From Salvator merianae (taxonomy: Eukaryota; Chordata; Lepidosauria; Squamata; Teiidae), in the NCBI GenBank assembly GCA_003586115.2, contig QVOM02000103.1, forward strand, positions 7,222,349 through 7,286,348: DNA of 64,000 bases, read 5' to 3'. The notes under the pieces are model-generated. The model was given only the letters and a program-made list of their open reading frames with translations, searched no databases and was not told the origin of the DNA. Below are positions 27,301 to 36,300 of this stretch, piece after piece. Position numbers and translations under genes: made by a program. Each line of letters opens with the position of its first letter. The first letter of the stretch is position 1.

Positions 27301-30300
27301 TATCTTCTGCTTGAGAATGCGCAGAAGCTACTGGTCAGCCACTGTGTGAGACAGAATGCTGGACTAGGTGGGCCATGTCCCAATCCAGCATGGATCCTCA
27401 TATGTTCTTATGTTCTTAATGTGCTCTACGTGAGGTTGCCCTTGGAGATGGTTCAGAAACTGCAATGAAGCGGAATGCAGCTGCAAGACTGCTGACCAGA
27501 ACTGCTGCCAATTCACTACCAAACACAATTCAAGGTATTAACTTACCTATAAGCCCCTAAATAGCTTTCTTATGGCTTATGATGCAGGGGAGGCCCTCCT
27601 AGATATACTACTGCCTTTAGTAGTTAAAAGGGTGGGGACCTGAGATCGGGCTTTCCCATCTGAAGCCCATAGACTATGGAATAGCCACCCCCCTGATATC
27701 TGTCAGCCACCTTCACTATATATATTCAGAGGATTAGTGAAGAGGCACCTATTTATCTGGCCTTTGCCTGAAGAAACAGTTTTCCATCCTCACTTTTAGG
27801 CATTGTTATTGTTTTTAGCGTGTTCATTTTATATTTTGTTTTTATTGCTGTAACCCACCCTGAGACCTTTGGGTGTAGGGCAGGATAAAAAGGCAAACAA
27901 ACAAATATTTGTTTTCTACTGGTCCTCCACAGTGTAGGCTATTGAACTTCTCGGGTCATTTTCTCCTTTATCCTTCAGGCTTTACTGCCCATTTCCATAA
28001 TCTGCTTTTGCTTCAGGTACCTGATCAGTCTTTCCTCACTAAATAAACTCCACAGCTGCCAAATAAAGCTACAGCAAGGAACGGAAATTGTTGTCACTTC
28101 CACTTCTTCTATTCCCCTCACCATGCTTCTATTACTGTTGTCCCTTGTGAAACACAGGAGCAGTTAGTATCTTCCTTGCTAAAGTCAAATTTATTGTTCA
28201 TTCAACTATGGTTCATAATATGAAACAAACAAGCAAGCAAAAAGTGTTTGGGGTTAGTTTTAAAAGGGAACTAGCCATTTTTTTTTGTAGTGACTATTTT
28301 TAAACTAATGAATATATTTTAATCATCATAAAAAATAATGTAAAATATATTCCTCCATTTTAACAACTGTGAGTCTCATATATCTATGGAGTAAAACGGT
28401 CTCATTTTTATCAGGTAAGAGGGAGTTGGAACTAACATTTGCAGATTTGCAAGATTCCATATTCAGGGGTTTTCATAGAACAGAATCCTCATGAATGACT
28501 AGGGAACAACTGTACAAAAGACAAGAACATTTTACTCGTTCAGATTTTCTGAGGCTGTGTTCAGACTAGCGATTTTTAAAATCACCTGCATAAAAAGAGC
28601 GAATAATTCCTGGGTGCACAGGAAAAAAACCTTCCACACACACTTACCCAATGAGGCGTTCCTCACAGCCTGCTAAGGGTGCTGCTCACTGATTGGCCAC
28701 TCCCACCTCTCTGCTAAAGTCGTTAACTCCTTAACTGCCAGGGTTTTTTCTCGTCTCCCTTATTCTCCGATTCACCGATGGTTCGGTGAATTAGAGCAGA
28801 GGACAGAGAGAGAGAGAGACTTTTCCTTTGGAAAGAGAAAAAACCCTGTCAGTTAAGGACTTTAATGGAAACTGCTTCTGCAGAGAGGCAGGAAGTGGAT
28901 GCCTCGTTTGAACTGAAGCTTTTTATTGAGGGGAGGAAGAGATTTGCCAGTGCGAGGAGAAGGGCAGAGGGAAAGATTTGCCGGCACGGTGAAACTTTTC
29001 AAATCCCCTGCCTTCTGTAATTGAAAAAAGCACACTGGACTTTAGTAGCGAAGCACTCTTGCTACTAAAGTCTTTTTTTATGTACAGAAGGCAGGGGATT
29101 TGAAAAGTTTCTCTGTGTTGCCAAGAGCTCACTTGTACTCCTCCCTTCCTGTGCAAGGCTCTGATTGGTTGAGGTGCTCCCCAAGATGACCTGAAAACAC
29201 TGAAAAACCGAATATGGAGGAGTTGACCCAGGCAGCTGTGGAGAGGGCCAAGGACAACTTCTAAGGCGACTAAAATAGGCTGTCTGAACATACCCTGAAT
29301 CCATCCTTAGATCCAGTGAAAGATCAGCACACTTCTTTTTTTTACATATTTATGGGGGAAAAATGACACCATCTGTAAGTTCTTTGGGACAGCAATACAG
29401 CTCAATTCCCTCGCTTAGTTCTCTCCTGGAACCAACTCATGAGAAAACGGTTTACTGTTTACTTGAATAGGAAGGACTGGTTTTGAGCTACTTGTTGCAG
29501 AAAAGAGAGAAAATGTAAAGTTGGAGATGGCCTTGAGAATTAATACAGGAATTCCAAGCATGAAAGAGGGAAAGAAGATTCTAGTGGCCAGAAAGAAAGA
29601 AGGCATAAAAGATATTCACCGCTATAGCAAAAAAGTGTACAAAGTTCAGTTTGTCAAAAATAGCTCTCGTAGGAACAGGTACTAGTTTGTAATGAGTACG
29701 ATACAATAGGGAAGGCTTGATCACTTGGTATATTTAAATTAGATCGTTATTGCTACAATGTATTTTAAAATAAATATTTATACGCTGGTTACTTATGTTC
29801 TCCATGGTTAGACTCCAAGAACCTGACAAACAATCCATAAAACTAATACAAGCTAATTTCTCCGGAATAATCAATCCTTACCTGCGACTTTTGTTTGGCT
29901 TTTCTAACAGAATCACGAAACTTTATTTTTGCAGAAGCCTTGTGTTCACGTTCTTGTGCATCATTCAATTCATCTTCACCAATCTGCATATAAAAAGTTA
30001 ATGATTCAAATTACTTTATATTACTAACATGCCTTTCAAACTATTTATGTGGGGAGAAGTAAGAATTTAAATGGATTTGCACATGAGCCATTTCAAAGAG
30101 GCGGGGGGAGCTCCACATACACATTCAACCTCCTCTCTGATAACTCCACCTATTAGTAAATGTCAGTCTAAGAAGAGTGTTAGAGACAGTGAAAGATGAC
30201 ATGTTTCATTTAACTCCTATGGTCATATTTAGCCTGATAGCATGCTGCATTGTTGTGTGCAGGATGCCAGGGACTTTGGTCAGACCTCAACATTTCCTCA

Positions 30301-33300
30301 ACATGTGTTTAGCATGTCTCTGCCTGGACTTTTGCATGTTTGGTACATAAATCTTCAAAAGACTCTCAAGTACCCTGGAGATACACAGGACATCCTTACC
30401 ATTCAGGAGACATTGTGGATGAAGCCAATGCTACACACATTTCATCTTAGTGCAACCAAACTAGACCTGAACAAGCATATAGTCTTCCGCTTATTCATTA
30501 CTTACTTCTTGGATGCCAGCTAATCTAAGAACAAAGGCTGCAAGGTCCTCTTCTCTATCATTTTTGTTTCTCGTGCAAACAATGACACAAAATGATGCAA
30601 AACAGTGACATAAAACAGGACCTTTCCCATTGCAGCACTCCCTTCCTCTGCAGAAAATATTGGTCCCTTCATTGACAACAGTAAATCAAAGGTGCCATAA
30701 GTATTTTCCCAGCATTTTTAGTAACTGAATATTATTTGAGGGTTTGCCACTATTGTTGATGCCTTTATATGAGGTCTGTAAAGTTTTAAGCCATTGCTCT
30801 ATGTTTTAATTTTTTAAAAAGTTTATTTTTATTTCATTTTAAAGCAGAGGTAAGTGTAGCTTGTCACTGATAGCTAATGCTCGCTAACATTTATATACTC
30901 TCAAAATAAACATTCACTTATTTAGTAAGGCAATCTATGGCAAATGTGTTTGATTTTATGCAAAGGTTGTAAAAAGACTATAATTCCAAGAGTTACTCAA
31001 AAAAGCAGTTTTTCCAAACTGTGATTTTGTAAATATTTAGGTGCAGTTTAGAAATGAAATAAGAATAAATATTAGCTCTAGGAAGCACAGCTGACTTCAT
31101 TTCAAGCATTGGCACTGCATACCTTTTATATTCTCAAGTACGACCTTTAAGATTATGCATCCAGCCCCAAAGAGTTCAACAATAGGGCTTAGCCACACAG
31201 CATGGGCTATCCTGCACCACACTGCCACATCCTCCAGGCAACCCAGCCCATGGCTCTAAGGGTTGTCACTTTATGTACGGCCCATTCTGGTCTCTCAGCT
31301 GGGCACCCAGAAGCAGTGCACTTCTTGTGCCACTTCCAGGTGTTCAACAAAATGGCACCAGGCATGGTATACAAGTCCATAGCCCAGAAGAACATAAGAG
31401 GAGTCTTGCTGGATCCATGGCCCATCTAGTCCAGCATTCTGTTTCACACAGTGGTCCACCAATTGCTTCTGGGCATTCTCAAGCAGAATAAAAGGCAAAA
31501 CCTTCATCTGCTCTTAACTCCCCACAAATGGCCTTTAGAGACATCCTGCCTGTCTCTACAATCTGGAGGCAGTACCTAGACATCCATTCTAGTAGTCCCT
31601 GACACACCTGATCTCCATGAATCTGTCCAATCCTTTCTTAAAGCTATCTAGGCTGATTGCTCTCACTACCTCATCTGGTAATAAACTCCATAGACTGGTG
31701 ACCCTTTGGGTGAAAAAATACTTCCCCTTGTTGGTCCTAACTCTCCTAGCCCATGTGTGTCTAGTCCCGTATACCAGCCAGATGACAGCATTATTGCACC
31801 ATACCACACTTCAAAGTTCCATCCTGTACAGATGAAGCAGCCTAGCAGAAGACATGGCCTCCTGCTAGACTACTCATAATGCAGATGGAATGGTTTAGTT
31901 GGTCCCCTAGATTGGTCTACCAACCCAGTGCAGACATGACCACACTGTCTTATAAGAAAGATCACCAACACAGGACCAAGTGTACGACAGTGTCCCAAAG
32001 AATTCCTGTTAGACAGAATGCTGCTGAGTTCCTCATTATCTCTCCCTGGAAAAGAAGCATGCAGGAGGGGTGGTGGAACAATATATCCTTAAAATTTAAA
32101 TATGACCATATGCCCCCAAAGGTGCGGAATCCTCCATTTAGAATGAGAAACGCTCGGCAGAGTACAGTGAGAACATGATACAGAAAACTAGTTCATTGTA
32201 GTGCACCGAACATTAAACCTAGGATAGAGAGATCTCAAATTCTCATAAAACTCACCAACAATGTCAACAGCAGATATTGTATCTTGTTATCTTGTTGCAG
32301 ATATGTGAAAGAGTACTCAAAACTTCCCAGAACAATTTAGTGGGTACTCATTAGATTATGTGGGGAAAAAGCAGGCCTACAATTTGAAAACCTCTTCAAA
32401 AATATTCTGATTGTAGTCATTTGTAATTCACTAAAACATGGGAGAATGTAAGTTACGGATATAAGGAACAGAGTGAATACAAAGAAAAATGCAGCACCTG
32501 GGGAAAGTTGCACTTTTTACTTCTTTCCTCAATGATGTCGCCCAAGAACATCAATTTATCTTATGCAATAAGAGTAAGTTAGCATCTACTTTCTATACAA
32601 GAACCCTCACACTACTCACTTCAGGATCCCCTTGAATTTGTTCTTTTCTTTCTCCAAGACTTCTCTGGAATCGTGCTCGTGAATCAGAGGCTTCTTGTAG
32701 TAAAGCATTTTCTGCTTTAGTCTAAAAAAGAGAAGAGGCAAAGTTGTCCAAATTTATGTATCCCCTTTTGCCAAGGCCCATTGGTGCCAAGTAGAACAAG
32801 CCTGTATCAGTCTCCCTGGGAGCAGCTGACAATGAGAACAATCCAGAGTTCTTATCTTTGTGTCTCAATACTGGAGGCTTCCAAGCTCTTGCTAGACCAT
32901 TTTAAAAGGTATGATTACTTCTTAGACTGTCTCCAGACAACAAAGAGCAATGTTGAATATAAATGAGATCCCCACATTGCCCCATGCCATAGCCTACTAA
33001 ATGTGCACTGCAAACATCCTGTACCAGTTCCAAACTCAGTGTTTAGCTACATCAGTTCAGTGTCGGCGATGACTCAAGAATTCTATACAGGCAATCTCAC
33101 CCGGGCAGCTTTCAGTTTCTCTCTCATTCGTTCTCTCATGGAAAGCGGTGGAAAACTTGTTGCTGAGGTAGATGGAACAGGTGGCAAACCTGCAGTGGAC
33201 AATTACACCAATACATTTCAACAAATTCTTCTTACTGAAGAGAAATTTGAAATTATTCATTTATAGCATTCAGAAATTAGAGTTACCAAGAAATGAACTT

Positions 33301-36300
33301 TGAAATATGACATTTTCAACCAATTCACCCCCATGTTTTATTATTAGTCATCAATGGATGCTCTCAGTGAGATTATAATTTGATTTTCAGGCACTCATCA
33401 AACTGGAAAGTCTTGTTATACTTTTACAATTAATATCAATTGTTATGAATACAAGATGATTTTGCTAATTAACAATTCTAAACATACACAATCACAGCAT
33501 AATGGTTGTCGATCCTCATCGCTTGTCACCAGAAAATGAACTTTAGAGGTATCATGTAGGTGGGCCATATAGGATACTAAAACATCAATAAAAATATAAC
33601 TAAGAATAAAATAAAAACAAATCCACCCACTTGAAGGAACTAAATGACAAAGATTTGAGTGGAGAGGTACATCTTATCCAGGCAGTAAAGGTAAGTAATG
33701 TTGGCCCCTGGTAGGGAGAAATAGATCTAGTTTACCTGAACTTTTCTGAATTTGCCTAAAAGTAATATTGCATGTGATTTGGTGTTAATGTAGTGATGGG
33801 GTAAAGAATTTACAGAGGAAAGTTGAAGAACAGGAGGATTCGAAAGACTCAGTTTTCCTGCCAGTGGTTTCCTGGAAATGTATTTATTTATCTATTTTTA
33901 TCCTGCCCTATACTTGAAGTCTCAGGGTAAGCTGCAATATAAATACAGGTAAAATAAATTGGCTTACACAGTAACAATGCCTGTATGAGAAGGGAATGCT
34001 GTTCCTTTTCCCAGACATATTCAAATACTTTGAATCTAAAGAAACACAGCTGGAGTTCTGAATTTGCAGGGGCAGAACAGGATATTCAGGCAACACAAAT
34101 TCCCTTCCCACCAATCAGATTTTCCATACAAATGTTTCCCTAAGCTTACACCAAGTCAGCAAAATTAGGGATGAAAATATGTGCTTGCCTGCTTGTGTGT
34201 GTCCGCATTATGGCACCATGTGACGTTCCATAAGTTATTTCTATTTCACAACTAGCATGCCCACTTTTCCCAGTTTAGAACTATTGCCATTCAGCACCTT
34301 GGAATATTTTTTATTTCCAGAAACAATGAGGGATAACATTACCCCCTATCAGAGATGGCAAATGACTGTTCTCAAGGTGCTGCAAACTACAACTCCCTTG
34401 AACCACGGCTAGCCTGGAAGAAATGATAGGAGTTGCAGGTCAGGGATCTCTGGAGGGTAATAATTTGTTTACATGCAATTCAAAAGAGATTGATGGGAAT
34501 CTACCTTCTTATTGCTGTATATGTTGTAATAATCTTACTCGAAATTCTCCACCTAGCACCTTAATCAGAAAAGGTTTATTAATAGCTTGTGTGCAGCTGT
34601 GACATACAGCTGCTTAGAAAGCTATTTATTTATTTATTTATTGGACTTCTATATTGCAGATTTCCTAAAGACCATATGCAGTTCACCATTATTTACACTG
34701 ATCTAATATTTCATTACTGTAGCTTAAAGAATAGCAATTTTATGGCATGTTAACTTGAGTAATTCACCCTAGCCCAACTTTCCTTAAATATGAAAGATAC
34801 TCAATAATAAATGCTAGGCATCTTCAAGTCAAGCACACTCTTCTATAGATTTTAAGACACAGCTTTATATCTGACAGCAACTTATTCATCTAAGGAATTA
34901 CAGACCGTAGGATACTCCAGGGCCAAAGCAAGAATAAGTCAACACAGCAGGAGCCATTGCCTGGTCAAAGAACCAAGGTCTGTCACGGGGGATGGTAGAA
35001 TAATGTCAGCATTATTTCTTCTGCAGATTAGGTCAGATGAGAAGGCCCACAAGCCCTTATATCAGTGTCTGAAGATACTACTAATGATCTAAAACATCTT
35101 TACATTTTTAGTAGGTTCCTGTGAATGCTTGCCAGAAAGACTGTTTACAAGTCCAACAATAGTTAAAAGGAAGGAGTTCTTCTCATAAGGACACTGGAGA
35201 GAAAATGCAAAATGAGAGTGGGCTTGGAAAGCCTGCATTTAAAGCAGGAAGGGAACTTGTAGCCTTCCAGATGTCGTTGGACTATAAGTGTGGCTGCTGG
35301 TTGTGACTAATGAGAGCCACAGTTCACAACTTCAGGAGGTTAAGAGGTCCCTTACCCATCTTTAAAGGACCAGAGACAGTCTGGATGGAGAGAATTGCTG
35401 AAGAGCTTTGATATGTTCACGAAAGCTCATTTGTGGAAGAGGAAAAGCAATCCACATGTTGCTTTCTTCTTTCTGAGGCCCAAGCAGATGTTCTGTGCCA
35501 AAATGGCTGGGCTCTCTGCCAAGAGAACTGCTGGATCCTGCTGCAATCCTTGAACAATTTCAGACTGCAAAAGTAAAGATGCCTCAGCTCTTATACTAAG
35601 TTTTGTGAAAGATCATTTTCCATGTGACACAAATAAGAGACGATTCTCTTTACAGCAGTGGTAATACAACTAACAGGCATGCATCTTCTCTCCGCATAAA
35701 AAGAGAGGGAAGGACTACAACCAGTATTTGTATTCCATTTCAGCTTGAATGCAGACGTTAATCTTCGAGGGGAACTTGTGCCGATTCCTAAATTCTTAAA
35801 GATCTTAAAAACGAACCAAGGCAGGATCTCTGGCAATGTTCTGACAACAGCTCTAGAAATACACACTACATGTGGGAGATTTCATCTTCCCACTTGTGCC
35901 ACGGGAATAGAAATCAAATCTCAGGCATCTCCAAAGGCACCTTTTCCTCATTATTCACAGCTGTTTTCTATTCATGATTAGTCTGCCTGATTAGTGCATT
36001 AAAAATATTGCCAATGTCTTGGAGTTAAAATTGTAGATCTAAATCCAAGAGAGTGCAAAGATTAAACAAAGGGAAATGCAATAGTTTTGCCAAAGGACTT
36101 TAAAGGTCTAGGAAAAATCACAGAACAATGCTCAAAGGAGAAAAAAAGTATCTTATTACTCTTATTAGTCATTCTGCGGATGTAATTTAAAATGTACATT
36201 GTCAGACCGGAATGAGAACAACAAAACAAATATTAAGTTGAGTAGCTCTTAGGGACATTAAGTAAGGTCTGGATATGTTAGCGCCACTCTCTGCATGCGG

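Noticed and set aside
35591..35866. A minus-strand open frame of 91 codons in intron 2 as a possible missing exon
   Set aside because: No similarity to CC2D2A, no good splice borders, and exons 2 and 3 already join in phase.
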